A stretch of 24,271 nucleotides of DNA from Pseudomonadota bacterium (GCA_021850555.1 JAJZLX010000255.1:1-24271), one strand, 5' to 3'; positions 1 through 8,683 are shown, numbered from the stretch's first letter. Numbers and translations: made by a program. Notes: a model not told the origin generated them from the sequence alone.

Positions 1-24
1 AAGCGTGGCGAAGTCGGCGTAATT

Positions 25-71
25 GGCTACGAACCATGAGGTCGGGAGTTCGAATCTCTCCGGGCGCGCCA
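25..71 (+). tRNA. tRNA-Arg(ACG) 3' half (fragment or att-site copy)
   Basis: Positions 27-33 read CTACGAA, the anticodon loop typical of tRNA-Arg with anticodon ACG. A 5-nt variable region (39-43), a T stem GGGAG/CTCTC around a TTCGAAT loop (44-60), a 7-nt acceptor strand CGGGCGC, discriminator G and encoded CCA (69-71) follow. The 5' side does not fit. Bases 22-26 pair with 34-38 at only three of five positions, and bases 1-21 lack a normal D arm with its GG-containing loop. A full tRNA would also need GCGCCCG just before the window, which cannot be checked. The pattern of an intact 3' half from the anticodon loop onward joined to unrelated sequence is what tRNA-targeting integrases leave. 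A functional tRNA is less likely but not excluded. Confidence 0.6.
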
Positions 72-249
72 ATCACTTCGTTTCGAACGCACTCAGGGTT
101 GGAGTTCGACAGGATCGCTCGGAGCGATTGCGAAGTGCGTCGGCTCGAGGGGCGCCCGCCCGGGGCGAAGAGGGAAAGCGGCGAGAGCACGGTCGGCGGA
201 CCGGGCCGGGACGCACGTCCTGGGAAAGACACAACTGGCGATAGGGCGT

Positions 250-265
250 AATCTCTCCGGGCGCG
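250..265 (+). repeat. Second copy of the tRNA terminal 16 bp
   Basis: AATCTCTCCGGGCGCG here is identical to 53-68, the T-stem 3' strand plus acceptor strand of the tRNA-like sequence. The match continues imperfectly (TCAAATC against CCAATC). The two copies are 197 bp apart in direct orientation. It may be a secondary attachment site, a duplication scar or the trace of a lost tandem tRNA. The 72-328 interval holds no credible gene otherwise. Confidence 0.6.
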
Positions 266-328
266 TCAAATCGACCGTCATCGGCATCCGGATGCCGGCG
301 GTTTCTGCCTCAACAAGCGGACAAGCTA

Positions 329-1201
329 ATGCGCTTCGCCATCGCCACCTACGACCGGTATCTCGGGGTCTTCGAGGCGTTCTGCCGCGCCGGATGGATT
401 CCGTTGAAGCTGTTCACCGTGCCTTTGAGAGATCCTGATTTCGGCAATCAGCGGGCCTCGATCGCCCTTGCGGAGCAGAAGGGCGCCTCGATTCAGCTCT
501 CCCGAATATCGCAGAGGGACATCGCCGACATCGGAATTGCCGGGTGCGATGTGCTGATCGTGGCCGGCTATGACTGGAAGATCCCTGAATGGAATGCGCT
601 GCTGAAGCATGCGATCAACTTTCATCCCTCCCCGCTGCCTTTGGGACGCGGCGCGTATCCGTTGCCGCAGGCCATTCTCGAGAATCACTCTTCCTGGGGA
701 GTGACCTGTCACCGCCTGACCGCTGAGATCGATGCGGGGGAGATCCTGGCCGCGGAGCATTTTCCGCTGCGCGCGGATGAATGCCACGAAAGCCTCGATC
801 TGCGTGTCCAGATCGCCGGCAAGCGCCTGGCGGACCGGGTCGCGCGCAATTTCGAGGAGCTGTGGCGCACCGCCTCGGCGCAGGGGGATGGAACGTACTG
901 GCCGAAGATCACGCTCGCGGACAAGGTGATGGATTTTTCCAGGCCCATCGAGGATCTGCTTCGCCACTTCCGCGCCTATGGGCGAACGGGAAGCATCGCG
1001 AATGTCGAAGGGACGTGGCACGTGGTGAAAAGCGCCGTCGGTTGGCAGGAGACGCACGAGCACCGGCCGGGCGCGATCGTCCATACTCACGGAAGATCGG
1101 TCGTCGTCGCGGCGCCGGATGGCTGTCTTGCCATTCTCGAAAGCGAGGTCGTGCCGCCCCACCTTGCCGTTCAGGTGACGGAGGCCCTGGGAAGGTCCTG
1201 A
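329..1201 (+). CDS. Formyltransferase family protein (Fmt-like)
   Basis: This 290-residue protein belongs to the formyl transferase family that uses 10-formyltetrahydrofolate (methionyl-tRNA formyltransferase, GART, ArnA-type enzymes). The core motif NFHPSPLPLGRG runs from residue 97 and is followed by GVTCHRLTAEIDAGEIL. This places the family catalytic triad at Asn97, His99 and Asp135, with the spacing known for Fmt. Residues about 190-285 resemble the Fmt C-terminal domain (WPKITLADKVMDFS, then a short beta-rich tail). It is slightly shorter than a usual Fmt of about 310 residues, and the N terminus lacks the standard Fmt opening, so the acceptor may not be Met-tRNA. No def or rsmB gene is adjacent, unlike classical fmt. 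The ATG at 329 has only a weak ribosome site. Cytoplasmic. The family is secure; the substrate is not. Confidence 0.8.
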   Translation: MRFAIATYDRYLGVFEAFCRAGWIPLKLFTVPLRDPDFGNQRASIALAEQKGASIQLSRISQRDIADIGIAGCDVLIVAGYDWKIPEWNALLKHAINFHPSPLPLGRGAYPLPQAILENHSSWGVTCHRLTAEIDAGEILAAEHFPLRADECHESLDLRVQIAGKRLADRVARNFEELWRTASAQGDGTYWPKITLADKVMDFSRPIEDLLRHFRAYGRTGSIANVEGTWHVVKSAVGWQETHEHRPGAIVHTHGRSVVVAAPDGCLAILESEVVPPHLAVQVTEALGRS

Positions 1202-1455
1202 CGCTCGAGCCGGGTTGGCCTCGGGCGCTCTCCCGTGCCGGTCCGCCCTAGTTGTAACTGCCGCCGTTGGATGCGCGGGCACCGATGAGCGTCACTCGGG
1301 GCGGCCCGGCCTTCGCGATCGTCGCTTCATCATGCATGGAAGCAGGCTCTCGCACGATGCAGTCGTGGATCAGCTCAAGTTCGTCCTTTCTTTCTTTGAT
1401 GAGGCGCTCGCAACAGTCGCTCTATCGCCCTCCCTTGGTGCCATAATCGGCGCCC
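1202..1455. other. Intergenic, no gene seen
   Basis: Between the formyltransferase and dacB. No convincing coding frame, terminator or repeat is visible. A CATAAT -10-like hexamer lies at 1442-1447, eight bases before the dacB ATG, without a good -35 partner. Confidence 0.5.
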
Positions 1456-2907
1456 ATGCGAACAAGGCATGTTCCTCTTCTATTGGCGCTTCTGGCCGCG
1501 GTATCGATGGTGCCGGCGCACGCCGAGTGGAGCGCGCTGGCGCGCCTTCAGCGCCAGGGGGCGCTCGTGTCCGCGGTGGCGGTGGACCTCAAGTCCGGGC
1601 ACGTCATCGAGGAGCTGAACCCTTCGCTGCGTCTCACCCCGGCATCGCTCACCAAGCTGGCGACCGCGGCCGAGGTGCTGCGCAAGTGGCCGCCGAACGC
1701 GCAGTTCCAGACCCGCCTGTTGTCCGTGCAGCCGATCCGCGGTGGTGTGCTCAGGGGCAACCTGGTTCTTGCCGGCGCGGGTGATCCCTCGCTTGACGAC
1801 CGATCCCTGTGGGAGCTGGCGGCCGAGGCGCGCGGCGCCGGACTGCACGAGGTCACCGGGGCGCTGTTGGTCGATCCGCTGCCGTTCGGAACGGTCGCCT
1901 GCGGGAACGCCGACCGCTGCGCCGCGCTGCAGCGCAGCGACAACGCCTACAACGCGCCGCTGTCGGCGATCGGAGTGGATTTCGGTACCTGGTGCGTGCG
2001 GGTCATACCCACGAGGCCGGGGCGCAACGCGCGCATCGACGGTTGCGGCGTGACACATCTGCCGATCCCGGTCATGGGGTCTATCCGCACCGTTCCGCGC
2101 GGCTACCGGCAGACGTTCTGGGTGGAGAGGCGCACGCAGGACGGCAACGATACGCTGGCGGTCGGGGGTAATGTGCCGATGGACGACGGTCAGCGCGTCT
2201 ATCGGGCCATGTCCGATCCGGCGCGAGGCACCGGCCTGCTGCTCAAAGAGGCGCTGCGAGAGATCGGGGTGCGGGTCGCCGGCCCGGTGGTGGTGCGCTT
2301 CGAGCAGCTGCCCGCGAGGACGCATCTGCTGGCGCGGGTCGACGGTCTGCTGGTGCGCGAGCAGCTGTGGCGGATGCTGCAGTATTCCAACAACTACATC
2401 GCCGATGTGCTCACGCTCGACATGGGCGCGGTGACCCAGCCGCGCGAGACGCTCGCCTCCGCCAGTCGTCTGCTGTCGGACTTGGTCGCGCGCACCGAAT
2501 ACGGCGATCCGCCGGATCTGGGCCCGCCGCCGCTTTACTCAGGCAGCGGCCTGACCACGGACAACAGGCTCTCGGCGAACGATCTGGTGCGGCTGCTCAT
2601 GTACGAGTATCACGACACCCGCCGCTTCCCGGCGTTCTACGCCGGACTGGTTGCGCCGGGCGATGCGCCGTTCCTCTTCCTGCGCCAGGGCGATCCCGCG
2701 TGGCTGAACCGCGTGGCCCTGAAGACCGGCACGCTGAACCAGCCGCGCTCGGTATGCGGCATCGCCGGCTACCTGCGCAAGCGCGACGGCGGCTGGATTG
2801 CCTTTGCCGCCATCGTCAATGGCGGCCCGCGGTTCAGACATGTGCCGCTCTACCAGGCGATCGGCGCGGAGCGCAGCGACGTCGAGGCGCTGCTGAGGCA
2901 TTACTGA
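1456..2907 (+). CDS. dacB: D-alanyl-D-alanine carboxypeptidase/endopeptidase, PBP4 type
   Basis: Peptidase family S13 penicillin-binding protein (483 residues), which trims or cleaves peptidoglycan cross-links in the periplasm. A signal peptide is visible (residues 1-23, ending AHA before EW). The three active-site motifs are in order: SLTK at 64-67 with nucleophile Ser64, SNN at 311-313, and KTG at 423-425. YSGSGLTTDNRLS at 361-373 matches the conserved region before the KTG box. The large insert between the first two motifs is typical of class C type-4 PBPs such as E. coli DacB, and the length agrees. It is followed after 30 bases by the permease gene on the same strand, so the two may be cotranscribed. 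There is no Shine-Dalgarno sequence before the ATG, and a CATAAT lies 8 bases upstream, so a leaderless message is possible. Confidence 0.92.
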   Translation: MRTRHVPLLLALLAAVSMVPAHAEWSALARLQRQGALVSAVAVDLKSGHVIEELNPSLRLTPASLTKLATAAEVLRKWPPNAQFQTRLLSVQPIRGGVLRGNLVLAGAGDPSLDDRSLWELAAEARGAGLHEVTGALLVDPLPFGTVACGNADRCAALQRSDNAYNAPLSAIGVDFGTWCVRVIPTRPGRNARIDGCGVTHLPIPVMGSIRTVPRGYRQTFWVERRTQDGNDTLAVGGNVPMDDGQRVYRAMSDPARGTGLLLKEALREIGVRVAGPVVVRFEQLPARTHLLARVDGLLVREQLWRMLQYSNNYIADVLTLDMGAVTQPRETLASASRLLSDLVARTEYGDPPDLGPPPLYSGSGLTTDNRLSANDLVRLLMYEYHDTRRFPAFYAGLVAPGDAPFLFLRQGDPAWLNRVALKTGTLNQPRSVCGIAGYLRKRDGGWIAFAAIVNGGPRFRHVPLYQAIGAERSDVEALLRHY

Positions 2908-2927
2908 ACGGCCCTGCGCCATCAGCC

Positions 2928-2932
2928 GGAGG
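2928..2932 (+). promoter_or_regulatory. Ribosome binding site favouring TTG start
   Basis: GGAGG five bases before the TTG at 2938. It decides the permease start in favour of TTG over the ATG at 2995, which has no comparable site. Confidence 0.6.
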
Positions 2933-2937
2933 ACATT

Positions 2938-4317
2938 TTGTCCCGACTCGCCGAAGAAGAAAAACAAGTCGAACCGGACCAGTGGGGCGAGCGCATGCCG
3001 CGCACGATCGGGCCGTGGAGCGCGGCGGCGGTGGTCGTCGGAATCACGATCGGCAGCGGGATCTTCCGGGTGCCGGCGACCGTCGCGGGTCAGCTGCATG
3101 CCGCCGGCACCGCGATGCTCTGCTGGCTGCTGGGCGGGCTCGTGGCGCTCTGCGGCGCGCTCTCGGTCGCGGAGCTCGCCGCGGCCCTGCCCCGCTCGGG
3201 CGGAATCTTCACCTACCTGCTCGAGAGCTATGGGCCGTTGCCGGCATTCCTGTTCGGATGGACGGAGCTCGCGGTAGTCCGTGCGGCCGCCCTCGGCGCC
3301 ACGGCCACCATCTTCGCCGAGTATCTCGGGTATTTCATTCCGCTCACGGCGCATGAGGTGCGCTACGTCGCCGCGCTTGCCATCGTGGTCATCGGCACGA
3401 TCAACTACGTCGGTGTCCGGCGCGCCGCGGCCGTCATGAGCCTGGCAACCGCCGCCAAGTACGCCGCGCTGTTGGGGTTGGGGGTGCTGGCGTTCACCGT
3501 GGTCCGCGGTGCCGCTTCTCCTGCATCGTCGTTTCATCTGTCGGACCGCGGCGCCTCACTGTCGTTGCTCGCGACGGCGCTGATTCCCGTCATGTGGACC
3601 TACGACGGCTGGGCGGATCTGTCTTTCATGGGCGGGGAGGTGGCGCGCCCGCAGCGTACCCTGCCTCTGGCGCTCACCCTCGGCGCCGTCTGCGTGATGC
3701 TGGTCTATCTGCTGGTCAATCTGGGTTTCTGGTATGCGCTGCCGGCCGCGCAGATGGCGGCCTCTCCGCTCGTTGCGGCGACGGTGGCGGCTCGCATCCC
3801 CGCCTTCGGCGGGGCCGGCGCGGCGGTGATCGCCGGTGTCGTGCTGCTCTCGACGTTCAGCGGCTTGAACGGCTCGATGATGACCGGTCCGCGCGTGCTG
3901 TTCGCGATGGCCGACCGGGGTCTGCTCTTCCGGTCCATCGCCAGGGTCTCGCCGAGATTCCACAGTCCCTCGGTGGCGATCTGGCTTGCGACGGCCCTCG
4001 GCTGCGTCTACGTGCTGGAGAATGACTTCGCGCAGCTTGCCGACCGTTTCATCCTCGGCATCTGGCCGTTTTACGTGCTGACCGTGGCGGGGGTGTATGT
4101 GCTCAGGCGCAAGCGCCCGGATCTGCCCCGGCCGTACCGGACCTGGGGCTACCCGGTGGTGCCGGCGCTGTTCCTGCTCGCATCGTTGTGGATGCTCGGC
4201 AACTCGCTCCTCACCGATCCGCGCGACACCGGCATCACGCTGCTCGTGATCGTGATCGGCATACCGATCTATTACGTGTGGAGGGCGTTCACGCTTCGCC
4301 GGGCGGCGGCACCGTGA
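2938..4317 (+). CDS. APC superfamily amino acid permease
   Basis: Inner-membrane amino acid transporter of the APC superfamily (about 459 residues, some 12 hydrophobic segments). The first helix carries VVVGITIGSGIFRVPA (residues 32-47), the signature substrate- and ion-binding break of APC/LAT-type permeases. The YDGWADLSFMGGEV region after mid-protein and the PYRTWGYPVVP loop near residue 400 are also typical of the YfnA/SteT/LAT branch. The chosen start is TTG 2938 because GGAGG at 2928-2932 lies at proper distance; an ATG at 2995 (residue 20) is the alternative and keeps all helices. Substrate cannot be read from sequence. Its last 29 bases overlap the 3' end of the convergent RND gene. 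Confidence 0.88.
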   Translation: MSRLAEEEKQVEPDQWGERMPRTIGPWSAAAVVVGITIGSGIFRVPATVAGQLHAAGTAMLCWLLGGLVALCGALSVAELAAALPRSGGIFTYLLESYGPLPAFLFGWTELAVVRAAALGATATIFAEYLGYFIPLTAHEVRYVAALAIVVIGTINYVGVRRAAAVMSLATAAKYAALLGLGVLAFTVVRGAASPASSFHLSDRGASLSLLATALIPVMWTYDGWADLSFMGGEVARPQRTLPLALTLGAVCVMLVYLLVNLGFWYALPAAQMAASPLVAATVAARIPAFGGAGAAVIAGVVLLSTFSGLNGSMMTGPRVLFAMADRGLLFRSIARVSPRFHSPSVAIWLATALGCVYVLENDFAQLADRFILGIWPFYVLTVAGVYVLRRKRPDLPRPYRTWGYPVVPALFLLASLWMLGNSLLTDPRDTGITLLVIVIGIPIYYVWRAFTLRRAAAP

Positions 4318-7300
4318 CCGGGAATCCTTCTTCAGGGGCTCCCGGGCCCTGGCCGGGCTCCTCATCGAGCTTGTCACCGAGCAGGCGGCGGACGCTCACA
4401 TAACACAGCGGGATCAGCAGTACGCCGAGCACCACCGCGGTCAGCATTCCGCCGACGACGCAGGTGCCGATGTCATGGCGCGCGTTCGCCCCGGCGCCCG
4501 TGGAGATCACCATCGGAAGCACGCCCAGGATGAAGGCGAAGGAGGTCATGATGATGGGCCGGAATCGCATCCGCGCCGCCTCGAGCACGGCTTTGTGCAG
4601 GCTGAGGCCATTGTGCTGCCCGGAGACCGCGAATTCCACGATCAGGATGGCGTTCTTGGCGGTGAGACCGATGATGGTGACCAGGCCGATCTTGAAGAAC
4701 ACGTCATCCGTCAGGCCGCGAAGGCTCGTCGCCGCGGCGCTGCCGATGATGCCGATCGGCACGGCGAGCAGCACGGCCGCCGGGATGCTCCAGCTCTCGT
4801 AGAGCGCGGCGAGCGCCAGGTAGACGACCAGAACCGAGAGCGCGAACAGCGTGGGCGCCTGGGCGGCGGAGCTGATCTCCTGCAGCGACTGGCCCGCCCA
4901 GTTGTACCCGAATCCGTGCGGCAGGTAGCGCCTGACGATGTGCTGCATCTGGGTCATCGCCTGTCCGGAGCTGTAGCCGCGGGCCGCAGAGCCCACGATC
5001 TCCACCGCGGGATATTCATCGTAATCGCTCAAGGTCGGTGAGGCCGTCATCCACTGCGGGCGCACGAAGTCCGACAGCGGAATCATCGCGCCGCTCGGGT
5101 CGGCCGGGCCGGCCAGGGTGCCCGAGCCGGCCGCCGCGGTGGCCGGGCCATCGACATAGAACTGATGCAGACTCTCGGGGCTCATGCGGTACGGCGCCGC
5201 GGCCTGCACCAGCACCTGCTCGACCCGACCGTCGTAGATGAACTGGTTCGCAAACACCGGCGCGAGCATCAGCTGCAGCGACTGGTAGACCTGCTCGGGG
5301 GACACGCCCATCGACTCGGCCTCGACTCGATTGACGTGCAGCATCAGCTCCGGCTGCGGCGGCAGGCTGTTGACGCGCACGTCGTAGAGCTCCGGATCCT
5401 TGGCCGCCTTGGCAAGCAGCGTGTGGACCGCCGAGTTCAGCGCGGAGCGCCCGAGTCCCGCCCGGTCCTCCAGGTAGAAATCGAATCCTCCGAACTGCCC
5501 CAGGCCCTGGATGGTGGGCTTGTTGACCACGAAGATGCTCGCATTGTGGATCTGGCTGGCCGCCTGCCTGTTGGCCCAGCGGATGACCTGCGAGGCCGTT
5601 TGGCTGCGCTCACTCCACGGAATGAGATGGATGAATGCCCTGCCGGCGCTCTCGGCGTTGCCGGAGAAGCCGCTGCCGGCAACCTGGAAGACATCGTGCA
5701 CGGCCGGGTTCTTGATCATCATCCGGTAGAACTGATGCAGCACCCCCTCGGTGCGCTGCAGACTCGCGCCCGGCGGCAGCATGACGTTCGCCATGATGTC
5801 GCCCTGATCCTCCTCGGGCACGAAGCTCCCCGGGAGCCTGGCGAGCAGGAACATGCCGAGCGCGACCACCACCGCAAAGGCCGTCATCCACCGGGGCAGG
5901 TGCGCGACCGACTGGAACACCCGTCGCACATACGCCGCGCGCGTGCCCTCGAAGAGGCGGTTGAAGCCTCGGAAGATCGCGTTGTTCAGATGCGCCGGCC
6001 GCATGAGCGAGGCGCACAGCGCCGGTGAGAACGACATGGCGAGGAACGCAGAGAACACCATCGAGATCGAGAGCGTGAGGGCGAACTGACGGTAGATGAC
6101 TCCGGTGCTGCCGGTCTGCAGGGCGCTCGGGATGAACACCGCCGCGAGCACGAGCGTGATCGCCACGATGGCGCCGGTGATCTGGCGCATGGCTTTGCGA
6201 GCGGCCTCCTTCGGCGGCAGGTGCTCCTCGCGCATGATGCGCTCGACCGCCTCGACCACCACGATGGCATCGTCGACCAGAATGCCGATGGCGAGCACCA
6301 TGGCGAAGAGCGTCAGCTGATTGATCGAGTAGCCGAGCGCGTACATCCCGATCAGCGCCCCGGAGAGCGCCGTCGGCACGACCAGCATCGGGATCAGGGT
6401 CGTCCGGAAGCTCTGCAGGAAGATCAGCATGACGACGAAGACCAGCGCGAAGGCCTCGGCGATCGTCACCATCACGTCCTTGATCGCCGCTTTGATGAAG
6501 ACCGTGGAGTCGACGGGCGCGAACCAGGTCACCCCCGCCGGGAAGGTCTTCTGCAGCTGACCCATCTTCTCCTTGACGAGCTTCATCACTTTCAGGCTGT
6601 TGGCGCCCGGCAGCAGCTGGATACCGAAAGCGGCCACCGGGGTCGTGTTCACCTTGGTCGAGAAGTCATAATTCTGCAGGCCGAGCTGCACCTTGGCCAC
6701 GTCCTTCACGTACACCGAGGTCCCGTTGGGATTGGTGCGCAGCAGGATGTCGCCGAACTGCTTGGGCGAGTCGAACCAGCCCTGGGTCGTGACCGTGGCG
6801 GTGCTCTGCTGCCCGGGCACCGCCGGAGCGGCGCCGATCGCGCCGGCGGCGATCTGGATGTTCTGTCCCTGGATCGCCTGCAGCACCGTCGCGGGGGAGA
6901 GTCCATAGGCGTGCAGCTTGCTCGGGTTCAGCCAGATGCGCATGGCGTAATCGGAGCCGAAGAGCGTCGCGGAGCCGACTCCGGGGATGCGCTCGATCTG
7001 GTCGAGAACGTGCGAGGCGACCCAGTGATTGAGCGCGGGCCGATCCGGGCCTCCCGCCGCCGAGCGCAGCGCGATCACCCCGAGGAACCCGGCGCTCGAC
7101 TGGTTGACCTGGATGCCCTGTTGAGTGACTTCGCTCGGCAGCAGCGGCTCGGCGAGCGACACTCGGTTCTGCGTCTGCACCTGGGCGATGTTCGGGTCCG
7201 TGCCGGTCTGGAAGGTCAGGGTGATCTGCGACTGGCCGTAGCTCGACTGCGCGGTGAAGTAGAGCAGGTTGTCGATGCCGGTGAGGTCCTGCTCGATGAC

Positions 7301-7489
7301 CTTGGTGACCGTGGACTCGACAGTGCTTGCGTTCGCGCCCGGGTAGCTTGCGGTGATGGTCACCTGCGGCGGGGCGACCACCGGGTAGGAATCCGTGGGC
7401 AGGCGGCTGAGGGCGATGCCGCCGCCGAGCAGGATGAGCAGGGCGATGACCCAGGCGAAGACCGGGCGGTCGATGAAAAATTGCGGCAC
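4289..7489 (-). CDS. RND multidrug efflux pump, inner-membrane subunit (HAE1 family)
   Basis: 1066 residues, the normal length of AcrB/MexB/MexF-type proton-driven drug exporters. It opens with FFIDRPVFAWVIALLI, the hallmark first helix, and has the two large periplasmic loops and about 12 membrane helices of the family. The proton relay is intact: Asp406-Asp407 in the GILVDDAIVVVEAVE helix and Lys945 in GLTAKNAILIVEF. The pump captures hydrophobic or amphipathic compounds from periplasm and membrane and works as a trimer with an adaptor and an outer-membrane channel. The adaptor gene lies 9 bases upstream on the same strand, so they form an operon. No outer-membrane factor gene follows; the next gene is convergent and overlaps by 29 bases. 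Which compounds are exported cannot be told. Confidence 0.95.
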   Translation of the reverse strand: MPQFFIDRPVFAWVIALLILLGGGIALSRLPTDSYPVVAPPQVTITASYPGANASTVESTVTKVIEQDLTGIDNLLYFTAQSSYGQSQITLTFQTGTDPNIAQVQTQNRVSLAEPLLPSEVTQQGIQVNQSSAGFLGVIALRSAAGGPDRPALNHWVASHVLDQIERIPGVGSATLFGSDYAMRIWLNPSKLHAYGLSPATVLQAIQGQNIQIAAGAIGAAPAVPGQQSTATVTTQGWFDSPKQFGDILLRTNPNGTSVYVKDVAKVQLGLQNYDFSTKVNTTPVAAFGIQLLPGANSLKVMKLVKEKMGQLQKTFPAGVTWFAPVDSTVFIKAAIKDVMVTIAEAFALVFVVMLIFLQSFRTTLIPMLVVPTALSGALIGMYALGYSINQLTLFAMVLAIGILVDDAIVVVEAVERIMREEHLPPKEAARKAMRQITGAIVAITLVLAAVFIPSALQTGSTGVIYRQFALTLSISMVFSAFLAMSFSPALCASLMRPAHLNNAIFRGFNRLFEGTRAAYVRRVFQSVAHLPRWMTAFAVVVALGMFLLARLPGSFVPEEDQGDIMANVMLPPGASLQRTEGVLHQFYRMMIKNPAVHDVFQVAGSGFSGNAESAGRAFIHLIPWSERSQTASQVIRWANRQAASQIHNASIFVVNKPTIQGLGQFGGFDFYLEDRAGLGRSALNSAVHTLLAKAAKDPELYDVRVNSLPPQPELMLHVNRVEAESMGVSPEQVYQSLQLMLAPVFANQFIYDGRVEQVLVQAAAPYRMSPESLHQFYVDGPATAAAGSGTLAGPADPSGAMIPLSDFVRPQWMTASPTLSDYDEYPAVEIVGSAARGYSSGQAMTQMQHIVRRYLPHGFGYNWAGQSLQEISSAAQAPTLFALSVLVVYLALAALYESWSIPAAVLLAVPIGIIGSAAATSLRGLTDDVFFKIGLVTIIGLTAKNAILIVEFAVSGQHNGLSLHKAVLEAARMRFRPIIMTSFAFILGVLPMVISTGAGANARHDIGTCVVGGMLTAVVLGVLLIPLCYVSVRRLLGDKLDEEPGQGPGAPEEGFPVTVPPPGEA

Positions 7490-7498
7490 GCGCGCCTC

Positions 7499-8674
7499 CT
7501 AGCGGTCAGGTCTCGGGACGCTGCGCAGGGAACTCACGGTAACCTTCCTGCCCGGCCGGGCTTCCTGGATCCCGCTGACGATCACGCGCTCGCCGTCCAC
7601 CAGGCCCTTCGAGACGATCCAGTCGGCACCGCTCGTTCCTTCGGTCTGCACGCTTTTCTCCACGACCGTGTCATCGGGCGAAACCGTGAGTACGTACGGG
7701 TCGCCGGAAGCGTTGCGCTGCACCGCCGCCTGCGGCAGCAGGAAGGCATGAATCGCGGTGCCGACCGCGAGGCGCACGTTCACGAACATGCCCGGCAGCA
7801 ACTGGTGATTCGCGTTCGGCAGGATGGCGCGCAGGGCGATCGTGCCGGTGGTCGGGTCGACGGTGGCGGCGCGGAAATCGAGCCTGCCGGGCTGTCCGTA
7901 CGGCTGGCCATTCGGCAGAGTCAAGCGCACCTCTGCCCGGGGTCCGGCCGGCGTGAGGAGTCCGGCCTCCGCGTCCGCGGTGAGTTGCTCCTGCTCGGCG
8001 GCCGGCTCGTTGAAATTGACGTAGATCGGATTGATCTGATCCACCGTGGTGAGCAGTGTCGGGGTGCCCTGGCCGACCATCGCGCCTTCGGTGACCTGCT
8101 GCTCGCCGGCGATACCGGCGATCGGGGAGGTGACGTCCGTGTATCCGAGATTGATCCGCGCCGATTCCACGTTGGCCTGCGCCTGTTGCACGAGCGCGGC
8201 GGTGGAGCGCTCGGCCGCCTCGTCCGTATCGAGTTGGGACTCCGACACGAGGTGGGTCTTGATGAGCACCCGGTCGCGTTGCGCGGTGATGTGGGCGTTG
8301 ACGGCATTGGCCTTCGCCTGGGCGAGCGCCGCCAGGGCGGCATCGAGCGCCGCCCGATAGGGCGCCGGATCGATCTCGAACAGCGGCTGGCCCGCTGTGA
8401 CCTCGGAGCCCTCCCGGTACCCGCGCTTGAGCAGGACGCCCGGCACGCGGGCGAGCACATTGGCTTCGCGATAGGCGGACAGCCGGCCGGTGAACTCGCG
8501 CGTCAGCGGGATCTGCTGCGACTGCGCGATCGTCACGATCACCGGCGGGGGGGCCGATGCTTTCTTGGGGGCGGATGAGCCGCAGCCGGCAAGCAGCGCG
8601 GCAGCCGCGCCGAGCGCCGCCAGGGCGGCAACCCTCATCCGACGGTCAACGGCTCGGAACGGATTTCTTGACAT
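7499..8674 (-). CDS. RND efflux periplasmic adaptor lipoprotein (MexE/AcrA type)
   Basis: Membrane fusion protein linking the RND pump to an outer-membrane channel. Residues 13-31 are a lipoprotein signal ending in the lipobox LLAGC with Cys31, so the mature protein should be lipid-anchored in the periplasm. The lipoyl half-motifs (ANVLARVPGVLLKRGYREGSEVTAGQPLFEIDPAPY and the matching GYTDVTSPIAGIAGEQQV segment) flank an Ala-rich coiled-coil hairpin at about residues 85-165. Beta-barrel and membrane-proximal domains follow; RLDFRAATVDPTTGTIALRA is typical. 391 residues fits the family. The start is uncertain: ATG 8674 is inside a tandem 10-bp repeat, and Met13 (ATG 8638) would give a compact lipoprotein signal. 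Neither has a strong ribosome site. The neighbouring divergent marR-type gene is the likely local regulator. Confidence 0.92.
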   Translation of the reverse strand: MSRNPFRAVDRRMRVAALAALGAAAALLAGCGSSAPKKASAPPPVIVTIAQSQQIPLTREFTGRLSAYREANVLARVPGVLLKRGYREGSEVTAGQPLFEIDPAPYRAALDAALAALAQAKANAVNAHITAQRDRVLIKTHLVSESQLDTDEAAERSTAALVQQAQANVESARINLGYTDVTSPIAGIAGEQQVTEGAMVGQGTPTLLTTVDQINPIYVNFNEPAAEQEQLTADAEAGLLTPAGPRAEVRLTLPNGQPYGQPGRLDFRAATVDPTTGTIALRAILPNANHQLLPGMFVNVRLAVGTAIHAFLLPQAAVQRNASGDPYVLTVSPDDTVVEKSVQTEGTSGADWIVSKGLVDGERVIVSGIQEARPGRKVTVSSLRSVPRPDR

Positions 8675-8683
8675 TTCTTGACA
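8664..8683. repeat. Tandem 10-bp repeat at adaptor start
   Basis: TTTCTTGACA occurs twice head to tail with no spacer (8664-8673, 8674-8683). The adaptor ATG lies across the junction. It could be a local duplication or a regulator half-site array. Each unit contains TTGACA, but no good -10 hexamer follows at 16-18 bases on the + strand. Confidence 0.7.

Noticed and set aside
5..17. Similarity of GTGGCGAAGTCGG to the D arm of tRNA-Leu
   Set aside because: The following anticodon region is Arg(ACG), the variable loop is short, and the acceptor strand cannot pair; probably chance.
2367..3356. 329-codon + strand frame spanning the dacB/permease junction
   Set aside because: Out of frame with both recognised genes; Arg/Ala-rich shadow.
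6221..8578. 785-codon open frame on the + strand opposite the RND pump and adaptor
   Set aside because: It is the antisense of two clear genes, rich in Arg/His/Asp/Gly with no domain resemblance; long antisense frames are expected at this GC content.
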